Shown in pieces: positions 14,258 to 23,500 of a DNA stretch of 47,737 nt; position 1 is the first letter of the stretch, and every line of letters begins with the position of its first letter. The stretch is taken from positions 1 to 47,737 of the forward strand of contig JAFVQN010000050.1 of assembly GCA_017504805.1 (NCBI GenBank), read 5' to 3'. The position numbers were made by a program, and so were the translations under genes. The DNA comes from Akkermansia sp. Lineage in GTDB: Bacteria; Verrucomicrobiota; Verrucomicrobiia; Verrucomicrobiales; Akkermansiaceae. Under the pieces are notes generated by a model, which worked only from the letters and a program-made list of their open reading frames with translations, was not told where the DNA came from and made no database searches.

Positions 14258-17020
14258 ATGAAACGCACCATAGCACTCGCCGGCAACCCGAACAGCGGCA
14301 AGACCACGCTGTTCAACGAGCTGACCGGTGCGAACCAGTACGTGGGCAACTGGCCCGGCGTGACCGTGGACCGCAAGGGCGGCCACCTGACTGAGCACGA
14401 GGAAATCGAGCTGCATGACCTGCCCGGCATCTATTCCCTTTCCCCCTACTCACCGGAAGAGGTTGTCTCCCGCCGCTACCTGCTGGAGGAGAAGCCGGAT
14501 CTGGTGGTGAACGTGGTGGACGCCACGAACCTGGAACGCAACCTGTACCTGACCTCCCAGATTATGGAGACAGGGCTGCCCATGATTATTGCGCTGAACA
14601 TGTGCGACCTGCTGGCCGCCGAGGGCAGCAAGATTGACACCGCCACGCTGAGCGCCCAGCTGGGTTGCCCGGTGGTGGCGGTGAGCGCCCTGAAGCAGAC
14701 CGGCATGGCCGACCTGCTGCAGCTCATGACCGGCCCCCTGCCCGCCGCCCCCAAGGTGCTGACCTATTCCGCCCCGGTGGAAAAAGCCGTGGAGAAGGTC
14801 ATGGCGGAATACGGGGCCACCCGCTTCGAAGCCATCAAGATGCTGGAAGGCGAGGAGCTGCTGCAGAAAGGCGCCAGCAAGGTAAAGGCCCACGCTCTGG
14901 AGGATATCCGCATGGAGCTGGAAACGAGCATGGATGACGATGTGGCCTCCATCATCGCAGGCAGTCGATACGATGCCATCTGCGCCTTCATCCCGCAGGT
15001 TCTGGTGCAGCAGCCAGCCCGTGAAAAATTCTCGCAGAAGGTGGATGCCGTTCTGACCCACCGTGTGGCGGGCCCCATCATCTTCGTGGCGGTCATGTAC
15101 GCCATCTATTATCTTTCCATCAACACCGTGGGCGACTGGGGCACCGGCTGGGCCAATGATGTGCTCTTCGGGCCGGTGGTCGGGGGCTGGCTGGCCGGCT
15201 TCATCGGCAACGAAGCCGCCGGAGTGGAAGCTCTCACCATGTTCAGCGCAGTGCTGGCCATGATTCTGGTGTTCCCCGACATGCTGCGCCGCCTGCATGA
15301 TCTGAACATGAACGGAGCCTGGCTCTATATCATGGTAGCCCCCTTCGCAGTGGAATACGTCTGCCCGCACCTGCCCGGTTTCCTGCACAATGCGCTCATG
15401 GCGGTGCTCGGCGTAGCCAATGCCGTGCTGCTGGTGTTCTGCCTTGCAAAGTCCGGCACAAAGGGAGCCAACAACTTTGGCAGCCGCACGCACAAGTTCT
15501 GTGCCAACCCCATGAAACTCACGGGCCGCGCCGGTCGCAGCGAGTTCATTGCCTGGTTCATCATCATGAGTCTGGTGACCTTCGGCGTGGCCATGCTGGG
15601 ACGCACCGGTCTGAATTGCTCCCCGCAGCTGCAGGCCATCATCACTGATGGTATCGTGGCAGGCGTAGGAGCCGTGCTGGGCTTCCTGCCGCAGATGGCC
15701 GTGCTGTTCCTGCTCATGTCCATCCTGGAGGACTGCGGCTACATGGCCCGCGTGGCCTTCATGCTCGACCGCCTGTTCCGCACAATCGGTCTGAGCGGCA
15801 AATCCGTGATTCCGCTGATGGTATCCATGGGCTGCGGCGTGCCCGGTGTCATGGCGACCCGCACCATCGAGAACGAGAAGGACCGCCGCATGACCATCAT
15901 GCTGACCACCTTTGTGCCCTGCGGTGCCAAGCTGCCCATCCTGGCCCTCATCGGCGCCATGATTGGTCAGACTGCCACCATTGCCACTGTGGCTTACTTC
16001 GTAGGCTTCGGCTCCGTGATTGTGGGCGGCATGATGCTGCGCAAGATGCACATGTTCGCCGGTGGCTACACGCCCTTTGTGATGGAGCTGCCCGCCTACC
16101 ACATGCCCCAGGGCGCCAATATCAACCTGCGGGCCATGGAGCGCTGCAAGGCCTTCGTGCAGAAAGCCGGTACCGTCATCTTCCTGGCCTCCGCCCTCAT
16201 CTGGACACTCTCGAACTACACCTGGAAGTTTGAATACCTGAACACCGCCGAAAACGAGGCTGCTGTGGAACAGAGCATGCTGGCCGACACCGGCAACACC
16301 TTTGCCCCGCTCTTCACCCCGCTGGGATGGGGCGACTGGAAACCCGCCGTAGCCACGGTGACCGGCCTTATCGCCAAGGAAAACGTGGTGGGCACCTTCG
16401 GTGTGCTCTACCCCGCCCAGGAAGAGCCCGCAGCTGAAGGCGAAGCCGCCGCTGAGGAGGAACTACCCCGCAGCCTTGACATCACCAAGACCAATGCCCT
16501 GAGCGCTCTGACAATGGCTGCCTGGCAATGCGACCCTGCCGCCCGCACCACCTTGCCCGCAGAAGCCGCAGCAGAAGAGGAAGAAGCCGAGGAAGAAACA
16601 GCCGCCGTTGAAGAAGGAGAAAAGAGCTTCATGGATTATGTGAATGCCGCCACGGCCTTCCTCTTCCCCGAGGTGGAGGAAGATGAGGAAACCAGCGGCG
16701 TGGCCGGAAATGTACGTGCAGCCGGGGCCTTCACGGCACTGAGCGCCCTCTCCTTCATGCTCTTCAATATCCTGTGCGCCCCCTGCTTCGCGGCCTGCGG
16801 AGCCATCCGCCGCGAGATGAACAGCGCCCGCTGGACCTGGTTCGCCATCGGTTACATGTGCCTCTGGGCCTATGTGGTAGCCTTCATCACCTACCAGCTC
16901 GGGCTCTGGATTACCGCCGGCACCCTCGGTTCCGCCCAGGTATTGGCAGGAATCATGCTTCTGGGCATCATCATCCTGGCGCTGCGTCCGAATCCGTACC
17001 GACAGCATATCAGCAAGTAA
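14258..17020 (+). CDS. feoB: Ferrous iron transporter FeoB with a DUF805-like insert
   Basis: This 920-aa inner-membrane Fe(II) transporter is longer than usual FeoB (about 700-800 aa). The N-terminal G domain is intact: GNPNSGKT (9-16), DLPG (54-57), NMCD (114-117). Core pore segments are present, including [24 protein letters not shown] and [20 protein letters not shown]. Between the first membrane segment and the gate region lies an insert of about residues 330-440 holding [21 protein letters not shown] and [12 protein letters not shown]. These are hallmarks of DUF805 membrane proteins but in permuted order. A second insert (about 720-800) is very Ala/Glu-rich and probably disordered. It is followed 24 nt later by the Cys-rich FeoB partner. 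Confidence 0.95.
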   Translation: MKRTIALAGNPNSGKTTLFNELTGANQYVGNWPGVTVDRKGGHLTEHEEIELHDLPGIYSLSPYSPEEVVSRRYLLEEKPDLVVNVVDATNLERNLYLTSQIMETGLPMIIALNMCDLLAAEGSKIDTATLSAQLGCPVVAVSALKQTGMADLLQLMTGPLPAAPKVLTYSAPVEKAVEKVMAEYGATRFEAIKMLEGEELLQKGASKVKAHALEDIRMELETSMDDDVASIIAGSRYDAICAFIPQVLVQQPAREKFSQKVDAVLTHRVAGPIIFVAVMYAIYYLSINTVGDWGTGWANDVLFGPVVGGWLAGFIGNEAAGVEALTMFSAVLAMILVFPDMLRRLHDLNMNGAWLYIMVAPFAVEYVCPHLPGFLHNALMAVLGVANAVLLVFCLAKSGTKGANNFGSRTHKFCANPMKLTGRAGRSEFIAWFIIMSLVTFGVAMLGRTGLNCSPQLQAIITDGIVAGVGAVLGFLPQMAVLFLLMSILEDCGYMARVAFMLDRLFRTIGLSGKSVIPLMVSMGCGVPGVMATRTIENEKDRRMTIMLTTFVPCGAKLPILALIGAMIGQTATIATVAYFVGFGSVIVGGMMLRKMHMFAGGYTPFVMELPAYHMPQGANINLRAMERCKAFVQKAGTVIFLASALIWTLSNYTWKFEYLNTAENEAAVEQSMLADTGNTFAPLFTPLGWGDWKPAVATVTGLIAKENVVGTFGVLYPAQEEPAAEGEAAAEEELPRSLDITKTNALSALTMAAWQCDPAARTTLPAEAAAEEEEAEEETAAVEEGEKSFMDYVNAATAFLFPEVEEDEETSGVAGNVRAAGAFTALSALSFMLFNILCAPCFAACGAIRREMNSARWTWFAIGYMCLWAYVVAFITYQLGLWITAGTLGSAQVLAGIMLLGIIILALRPNPYRQHISK

Positions 17021-17044
17021 CCAACTTCACACACCTGCAACACC

Positions 17045-17194
17045 ATGGCAGACGTCATCATCATCCTGATTCTCCTGGGCGCAGCAGCTCTCGCCATAAA
17101 GTCCTGCCTGCGTAAAAGCAAGGAAGGCGGCTGCCCTGGTGGATGCAGTGGTTGCAGCGGCAATTGCGGCTGCAGCAGGAAAGACAGGAAGTAA
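17045..17194 (+). CDS. FeoB-associated Cys-rich membrane protein
   Basis: A 49-aa protein, short enough to be missed by length cut-offs. Residues 4-18 are one hydrophobic helix (VIIILILLGAAALAI), followed by a basic stretch and a tail with seven cysteines, six of them in CPGGCSGCSGNCGC. This is the layout of the FeoB-associated Cys-rich membrane protein family found next to feoB in many anaerobes. The cysteines could bind iron or an Fe-S cluster at the transporter mouth; that function is inferred. It starts 24 nt after feoB and is surely in the same operon. Confidence 0.85.
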   Translation: MADVIIILILLGAAALAIKSCLRKSKEGGCPGGCSGCSGNCGCSRKDRK

Positions 17195-17239
17195 TAAGCA
17201 TTCCCCCGACTGCCCTATAACCCCACAACACACACACTC

Positions 17240-17255
17240 AGAGACCCAGGTCTCT
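17240..17255. promoter_or_regulatory. Inverted repeat ahead of the first porin
   Basis: AGAGACC-CA-GGTCTCT is a perfect 7-2-7 dyad ending 14 nt before the porin ATG, in a stretch with no clear promoter. It could be an operator or a small RNA hairpin masking the start region. It differs from the feo palindrome. Confidence 0.4.
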
Positions 17256-17269
17256 ATCAACTAATACAA

Positions 17270-18466
17270 ATGAAAAAAACGAACATAATCGCAATGGCAC
17301 TGGCCGGGCTCATCACCCTGCCCGTGATCGCAGCGGAAGCCTCAGAGCCGACGGCAGGAGACATTCTCCAGGGTATCAACATGTTCACCCCTGAGGAAGG
17401 CGACCCTGCCTGCAAGGTAAAGGCCAATGAAAAGTACGGCACGCAGTGGGCCGTAGACACGGCCTATGGCTTCTGGCACAGCAACAACGCATCTGCTGAT
17501 GTGCACGACGATGCCCACCTGTTCCTCATTCACGCCCAGCTGAATCAGCGTCTCATTGAAAACAATGTGCACGGCGGCACCTGGCTGCGCGTCGAATTCT
17601 CCGGTTCCTGGGGTCTGGATAAAGATTCCGCCCAGTCCAGCTACATGTTTACCGAAGGTACCGGCAGCGCCACCGGAGCACACGCCGATATCTACGGAGG
17701 GCACGACGGCGTGCTCCCGGAGGTAGCAATCATGCAGTATTTCAACAACAAGCGCTCCTGCGTCATCGCCGGCATGGTGAATCTCACCAACTACTTCGAT
17801 TCCGTGGGTATTGCTAATGACTCATTCTCCGGCTTCACTAACGATGGCTTCATCAATTCCTCCGTGCTCGGTCTGCCGGATGCCAACCTCGGCATCGTTC
17901 TCCAGCACGAGATCGACGCAGACAGCTACGCGATGTTCGCCCTTTCCAGTGAATCCACCGGGTACGGCGACAATCCCTTCAAGTTCCACGGGAACGACAG
18001 TTTCCTGCTCGTGGGTGAATATGGCCGCATGATTCTGGATGGCACTGTTACCATCCGCCTCAATCCCTTCTACCGCTACATCGATAACATGGATGGCACC
18101 AGCAGCAATAACGCCGGTATCGCCGCCAGCATCGAGTACGAAGTCTGCGACGCCCTCACCGTATACTCCCGTTCCGGCTGGGCAGCCAGGCAGGAACTCG
18201 GGAATGGCTTCGATTTCACCTGCGGTGCCAATGTGAAGCTCATTCCCTCCCGCGAGGATGACTTCCTGGGTGTTGCCTTCGGTGTGTTCAAGGGAGCCAC
18301 CCCCAACGAAAACGACCGTGAATACGTTGCAGAGGCTATGTACAGCCTCCAGCTGAATGACTACTTCAAGCTTGTCCCTCACATCCAGTACATCTCCAGG
18401 CCCTCCTACGATCCGAACAACAGCGACGTGGTCATCATGGGAGTTCAAGGCGTATTCTCATTCTGA
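17270..18466 (+). CDS. OprB-like outer-membrane porin (first of two)
   Basis: A 398-aa protein with a signal peptide (basic MKKT, hydrophobic 5-20, cleavage near IAAEA) and a predicted beta-barrel. Alternating hydrophobic strands and the end HIQYISRPSYDPNNSD...GVFSF, with a terminal Phe, fit the OprB carbohydrate-selective porin family. The barrel would let small solutes cross the outer membrane. Substrate is not predictable; location 75 nt downstream of the feo genes suggests iron-linked expression, perhaps by read-through, since I see no terminator between. It is paralogous to the next gene (shared GGTW and SGSWGLDKDSA-type stretches, QYFNNKR, VLQHEID). Confidence 0.8.
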   Translation: MKKTNIIAMALAGLITLPVIAAEASEPTAGDILQGINMFTPEEGDPACKVKANEKYGTQWAVDTAYGFWHSNNASADVHDDAHLFLIHAQLNQRLIENNVHGGTWLRVEFSGSWGLDKDSAQSSYMFTEGTGSATGAHADIYGGHDGVLPEVAIMQYFNNKRSCVIAGMVNLTNYFDSVGIANDSFSGFTNDGFINSSVLGLPDANLGIVLQHEIDADSYAMFALSSESTGYGDNPFKFHGNDSFLLVGEYGRMILDGTVTIRLNPFYRYIDNMDGTSSNNAGIAASIEYEVCDALTVYSRSGWAARQELGNGFDFTCGANVKLIPSREDDFLGVAFGVFKGATPNENDREYVAEAMYSLQLNDYFKLVPHIQYISRPSYDPNNSDVVIMGVQGVFSF

Positions 18467-18508
18467 TGTGACAAAATTTGTTGTGCTGTAACGTGTATTG
18501 CAGTAAAA

Positions 18509-18540
18509 GCCCCGTCAGGCAGTCGTGTACCTGGCGGGGC
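18509..18540 (+). terminator. Hairpin after the first porin, possible terminator
   Basis: An 11-bp stem (GCCCCGTCAGG with CCTGGCGGGGC, one G-U pair) with a 10-nt loop lies 42 nt after the stop codon. It lacks a U-run on the plus strand, so termination is plausible but not certain. The rest of the gap to 18791 shows nothing I can support. Confidence 0.45.
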
Positions 18541-18791
18541 AACCCTTTGCCCAGGCGTAGACGGGTAACTCGTAAATTCAAATTCCTGTTTTGCGGTTCG
18601 TCAAAACATCATCCGTTAATTGCCGGAGCAATAAATGACACCCCATGTGTCAGATTGCAGTCATCCGCACTCACCTCAATCTGCAGAGCTGGTGTACAGA
18701 CTCACTGCGCGTTCTAAACATGTAATTTTCAACAATTCACGCACCAGATGGGGATTTCTGCCCTCTTCTGCCATTTTTTCTGGTAAAATAC

Positions 18792-18820
18792 TTGCCATAC
18801 CTGTCAGGCTGTGATACAGT
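18792..18820 (+). promoter_or_regulatory. Promoter of the second porin; fixes its start
   Basis: TTGCCA (18792-18797), 17 nt, TACAGT (18815-18820). The longest frame starts at the TTG of this -35 itself, so it is wrong; ATG 18831, 10 nt after the -10 and followed by a good signal peptide, is the start. Confidence 0.6.
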
Positions 18821-18830
18821 GTGCTCACTC

Positions 18831-20030
18831 ATGAAGTTCAAAAACATTCTCCTCTCCCTGCTGGCGTTGTCCGGGCTCTGCAGCAGCCCCGTGACAGCAG
18901 AAACCTGCGACAGCTTCCACCGTTTCTATGATGGCGCTCTTCTCATCCCTGGGGACGATGCTCCCGCATACAAGCAAAAACTCTTTGACAAGACCGGAAC
19001 TGCCTTCACCGTCGAAATTTTCGGCGGCTACTGGGGTATTGACAACCAGTCTCCCAATTACAGCTCCACCAACTACCTTCTGCTGTATTTCAGCAGCCTG
19101 GACCAGCGCATCATCAAGGACGACGTCAACGGCGGCACCTGGTTCAACCTGGCACTGGCCGGTTCCTGGGGGCTTGACCACGACTCTGCCAGCCAGAACT
19201 TCTTCTACGATGCCGGCATGGGCATCGGCACAGGCCAGCACACCGACTCTGTCGGTCCCGCCGGCTTCTACCTCATGAATGCCACCCTGCGCCAGTATTT
19301 CAACAACAAGCGCACATGCCTGAACGTGGGCGCCATCTGGATGAGCATGTACTTTGACCGCATCAGCCATGCCCGTTTTGCCAATGATGCTTTCGAAAAA
19401 TCCCCGGTTCTGCCCATGTACTACGGCACGCCCGGTGCTGTGCTCCAGCATGAGATTGACCAGAATAATTTTGTGACCGCCGCCTTTATCGGCACCGGGC
19501 TTGGTCTGGGTGACAACCCGCTCAACTGGGACAACACGAACGGCTACGCTGTAGTGGGCGAATACGGTCACGTCTTCGCCGAAGGTAAAGGCACCTGGCG
19601 ACTGGCTTCCTTCTTCTGCGATATGGATACAGAGGGGAAGGACGGCAGGGAGCACCAGCGCCTCTCCACCGGCATCATGACCGGCGTGGAATACGATGTA
19701 AATGACAGCGTGAAGGTTTACGCCCGCCTGGCCATTGCCAGCAGCGAGCACCAGCGCGCCCGCAAGGAGGCCATGCTCGGCACCACCCTGCGCGTAATCC
19801 CCTCACGTCCGCAGGACTACTTCGGAGCCTGTGTCGGTGTCTACAAGTGCGCAGATACCGGCACGAAGGATCTGGTGAACGAATACGAGAAGGTCATCGA
19901 GTTGACCTATCGCTACCACGTCAACGACTACATCTCCCTGGCCCCGTTCTACCAGCTGTATATCGATCCCGCCTACCGCGACACCAGCACGGTGAGCGCC
20001 ACGGGCGTGCAGGCCCACCTGGCTTTCTGA
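18831..20030 (+). CDS. OprB-like outer-membrane porin (second of two)
   Basis: A 399-aa paralogue of the preceding porin. The signal peptide is MKFKNILLSLLALSGLCSS with cleavage near VTAE. Shared landmarks with the first copy include GGTWFNLALAGSWGLDHDSA, LRQYFNNKRTC, VLQHEID, GLGDNP and VIPSRPQDYFGACVGVYK; both end in a beta strand with terminal Phe (GVQAHLAF). It has its own promoter and a terminator after it, so unlike the first porin it need not depend on the feo transcript. Two diverged porins side by side suggest different substrates or conditions. Confidence 0.8.
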   Translation: MKFKNILLSLLALSGLCSSPVTAETCDSFHRFYDGALLIPGDDAPAYKQKLFDKTGTAFTVEIFGGYWGIDNQSPNYSSTNYLLLYFSSLDQRIIKDDVNGGTWFNLALAGSWGLDHDSASQNFFYDAGMGIGTGQHTDSVGPAGFYLMNATLRQYFNNKRTCLNVGAIWMSMYFDRISHARFANDAFEKSPVLPMYYGTPGAVLQHEIDQNNFVTAAFIGTGLGLGDNPLNWDNTNGYAVVGEYGHVFAEGKGTWRLASFFCDMDTEGKDGREHQRLSTGIMTGVEYDVNDSVKVYARLAIASSEHQRARKEAMLGTTLRVIPSRPQDYFGACVGVYKCADTGTKDLVNEYEKVIELTYRYHVNDYISLAPFYQLYIDPAYRDTSTVSATGVQAHLAF

Positions 20031-20054
20031 TAAGCCCGGCAGAGTTCCCCAATC

Positions 20055-20092
20055 AAAAACACCGCTTGCTCCTGAGGGCTTGCGGTGTTTTT
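20055..20092 (+). terminator. Terminator of the second porin
   Basis: AAAAACACCGC pairs with GCGGTGTTTTT (11 bp) around a 16-nt loop; the stem itself ends in a T-run. Confidence 0.8.
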
Positions 20093-20120
20093 CATCATCT
20101 TGAAATGGGAGAGGACAGCA

Positions 20121-20273
20121 TCATCTGTTACTCACCACTACATGCTGCTGCGCATCCTGCGAAACATCGACAGATTCAGGAGCATAGAAAGCCCCCAGCA
20201 GCAGGCATACCGCCATACTGACAAGAGCACAAACGGTGGTAATGGAATATTGATTCATGGTGAATACAGGCAT
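20121..20273 (-). CDS. 50-aa single-span membrane microprotein
   Basis: A small frame in a 480-bp gap. It begins M-P-V-F-T-M-N-Q, has one hydrophobic helix (VCALVSMAVCLLLGAFY) and a short polar tail rich in Val, Asp and Gln. Support for a real gene is unusually complete: TTGCAT-N16-TATAAA promoter, GGAG ribosome site 9 nt before ATG 20273, and a helix of membrane length. A second ATG at 20258 would give 45 aa. No homologue or function is known to me; such proteins often regulate a membrane complex or are stress-induced. Confidence 0.55.
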   Translation of the reverse strand: MPVFTMNQYSITTVCALVSMAVCLLLGAFYAPESVDVSQDAQQHVVVSNR

Positions 20274-20286
20274 TCGCGTTATCTCC

Positions 20287-20314
20287 TTTATAGCACATTG
20301 TTGCGATGATGCAA
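20287..20314 (-). promoter_or_regulatory. Promoter and ribosome site of the microprotein
   Basis: Minus strand: TTGCAT (20309-20314), 16 nt, TATAAA (20287-20292), followed directly by GGAGATAACGCGATG, one of the few clear Shine-Dalgarno sites in the window. Confidence 0.55.
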
Positions 20315-20453
20315 GAGGTTTCGTTCCTCAGGCTCCATTTACCGCAGAAGTACCTGACAGCCAGTCGTCCCCACTTCTGCCCTTCCTTCCGGCAATTATT
20401 TAACTTTCCTTAAAGAGCCTTCCCATGTCTGCGCAAACCGGGTCTATGAGCAG

Positions 20454-20487
20454 ACACGGCCCCGGGGCAGAAGCTCCGGAGCCGTGT
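20454..20487 (-). terminator. Hairpin after the SNF2 gene, probable terminator
   Basis: On the minus strand ACACGGCTCCGG pairs with CCGGGGCCGTGT (12 bp, one G-U) around 10 nt, 26 nt after the helicase stop. No U-run follows, so efficiency is uncertain. The rest of the 20315-20513 gap shows nothing else. Confidence 0.5.
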
Positions 20488-20513
20488 GAGAAAAAGACAG
20501 AAACACCCGTGGG

Positions 20514-23500
20514 TTACACGTCCACCACGACCTCATCGTCATTATCCTCGCCACCATGGGCCAGAATGAACTGCAGGTCGTTGAGGTCAAGGCTGGAAGC
20601 GAAACCTTCATCACCCAGCACATTGGTGACGAGCTGATTCTTCTGGTGCTGCAGCACGCGAATCTTCTCTTCTACGGAATCGCGGGTAAGCAGGCGGTAG
20701 GCAATCACCTTGTTCTTCTGGCCGATTCGGTGCGTACGGTCGATAGCCTGACTTTCCACAGCCGGGTTCCACCACGGGTCGTACAGAATGACGTATGATG
20801 CGGAGGTAAGGTTAAGACCAGCACCACCAGCCTTGAGGGACAACAGGAAAACGCTGGGTTCCTTGGTGGTCTGGAACTTCTCAATCTCAGCCTTTCGGTC
20901 CTTGGTCTGACCAGTGAGGTAATTGTACGGGTGGTTGTTCTCCTCCAGCTTGCCCTTGATAATCTCAAGCATGGAAACGAACTGGGAGAAGACGAGCACC
21001 TTGTGACCTTCCTCACGCAGCTGGTCGAGCAGGTAGAAGAGCGCGGTGAGCTTGGCGCTATCCTCCTTGGCGTACTTGGGATCCACCAGACCGGGATGAC
21101 AGCAGATCTGGCGCAGGCGCATGAGCCCCTGCAGAATGGCAAAGGAGTTCTTCTTGACCGATTCGTCAGAGTCGACACCCAGCAACGCCTTCTGGATACG
21201 GCGCAGCTCTGCCTTGTACAGCTGGCGCTGGATGCCTTCCATCTTGGCGTACACCTCTTCTTCAGTACGCGGCGGCAGGTCCTTGGCCACCTGCTGCTTG
21301 GTGCGGCGCAGAAGGAAGGGTTTGAGGCGTGCGGCCAGGCGGTTCTGGCTCTGGGAATCCTTGCGCTTGTCGAAACGCTTCTTGAAGTAGGCACGGCTGC
21401 CCAGCACACCGGGCATGGCAAAGGCCATGAGCGACCACATGTCCAGCAGGCGGTTCTCAATGGGCGTACCCGAGAGCACCAGTCGGTTATAAGCGTTGAT
21501 TTCGCGGGCTGCTTTGGCAGCCTTGGAATCCGGATTCTTGATCTGCTGGCCTTCGTCCAGGATGACAGTAAGCCACTTGATGGCGTTAATCTGCTCGCCG
21601 CAGACGCGGAGCTGGGCGTAGTTAATCACCACCATATCGTAGTTCTCCAGGATATTTTCCACGTCGGCCTGCTCCTTATTGCGGATGACCATCACGCGCA
21701 CCCCCGGGGCGAACTTCTCGGTTTCGCTGGCCCACACATCCAACACCGACTTCGGGCACACGATAAGCACCGGCGGAATCACCACTTTCTTGCGCCCCTG
21801 CTTGTTGCGGCGGGCATAATCCTCTCGCAGCCAGAGCATGTACGTGATGGACTGAATCGTCTTACCCAGACCCATATCGTCCGCCAGAATACCACCGAAC
21901 CCATTTTCCGCAAGGTAGGCCAGGAAGTGGAAACCTTCAATCTGGTACGGACGCAGCGTAGCCTGCAGGGTTGCGGGTACATCCGGCTTCACATCTATCT
22001 TGATTTCTGACGTGCGCTCCTTGATACGCTGCCAGGCCTTCGGGTCAAACACCTCGGCTGCGCGCGGATCTGCCAGCTGCAGGGCGTGCATGCGATGCGT
22101 CTCGCCGGAAAGGTCAAACGGATCAAGTCCCAGTTTGGTAACAGCATCTCGCTGAGCATCGTCAAGTTTGATTTCAAGACGCATCCAGCGGCCGTCGTCC
22201 ATGCGCACATAACCACCGCGGGCGGAAACGAGCGAACGGATCTGCTCCTTGGTAAGCGTGACGCCCTCCACATCAATGACCACCCGGAGGTCAAACCAGT
22301 CGATTTCCTGATTCACTACCTCGAAGCGGATGGCTGCCGCCACCGGGTCAGCAAGCAGAGACTTCAGGTTCTCGTCCATCTCCACGTTGATCGTCTCGGG
22401 GATATTCCTGGCCCACTCGGCAAACTTCTCGGGGAACTGCTTGGTGATGCGACTCTTGAATGCCTCCACCTGCGTATCGTAGGTGAAGTTCATATCCTCC
22501 AGCAACCCCGGAATGGGATAGAGGAAATCGCGGATGAAGCGCAGCAGGGTGTGGTCCTTCACCGGTTGCTGCTCCAGCAGTTCCCAGTCATCCTTACCCA
22601 GCCGCTCACGGCGGCGTCCGGGGTCATCCTGCGCACTCACTTCCAGCAGGACATGCTCCGTATCGGCGCTTGTCAGACCGCGTACAATCTTCATGCTGAA
22701 GGTAGGCTTCATCTCGATGTCGATGACGCGCTCCTCCATGCTGGGAGGCAGCGTGGCTCCAATCTTGCGGAGGAACTCCACGCCGTCCAGACTGTCAATC
22801 ACCGTCTTGGGGATGGAGTAGCGAGGCTCCACTTCCGTGCTTTCCAGCCAGCGGGGCGGGCCGGGGAACACGGTTTCGTCGGACTGGTAGAGCTCCACCT
22901 GCCCCGGAAGCTGGCGGACAGAGTGCGTCACATGCACACCGGCTGCCGTTACCAGCTGCAGACCGTAGCAATCAGGCACAATGGGGTCATCGATGCAAAT
23001 CCACTTGAGCGGTTCTCGCACCACCTTGAAATAGCACTCATCCAGGTTCACCAGATAGCCCTTCAGCGCGGGCTGGTGGAAAAGGATATTCATGACCCGG
23101 CAGGCGGCCTCATCATCAAGGTCAAGAATCACGGTATCCTGGCGTTCTGCGTAGTCACGCAGCACATTGAGCAGGATATCCGTCTGCGGGTCGCACTTGA
23201 GCGCGCCATTCAGGAATTCGGACAGAATGGCATCCAGCTGGCTGCGCTCGCGAATGGCGGTCCAGTCATCCTTCGCCTCGTACCGGTATTCGAAACGCGC
23301 CTCGTTGATAGTGGAAACCAGGCGCATATAAAGCGGGTGCCGCGGCGGCTGGGGCGGGCGCTCGTTCACGCTCTGGATGCGGTCGTACCAGGTGCCAACC
23401 TCCTTCTCCCGTTCCCATTCGGAAATGCGCTTCTGGATCTTTTCCAGGTCGGTCACCACATTCATGAACTCGGGATATGCAATGCGTTTCTTGGCAAAGG

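Noticed and set aside
14450-16102. A 550-codon minus-strand open frame
   Set aside because: It lies antisense inside feoB, is His/Gly/Gln-rich in the way of codon-bias shadows, and has no promoter or family motif.
16415-16660. Ala/Glu-rich stretch in feoB as a sign of frame error
   Set aside because: Both flanks are normal FeoB in the same frame, so it is an in-frame disordered insert.
18509-18540. Reading the hairpin after the first porin as a leftward terminator
   Set aside because: The minus side has a T4 tail but a C-A mismatch in the stem and no leftward gene to end.
18478-18717. A 79-codon plus-strand frame and a 32-codon minus-strand frame in the gap between the porins
   Set aside because: Neither has a promoter, ribosome site or protein-like composition.
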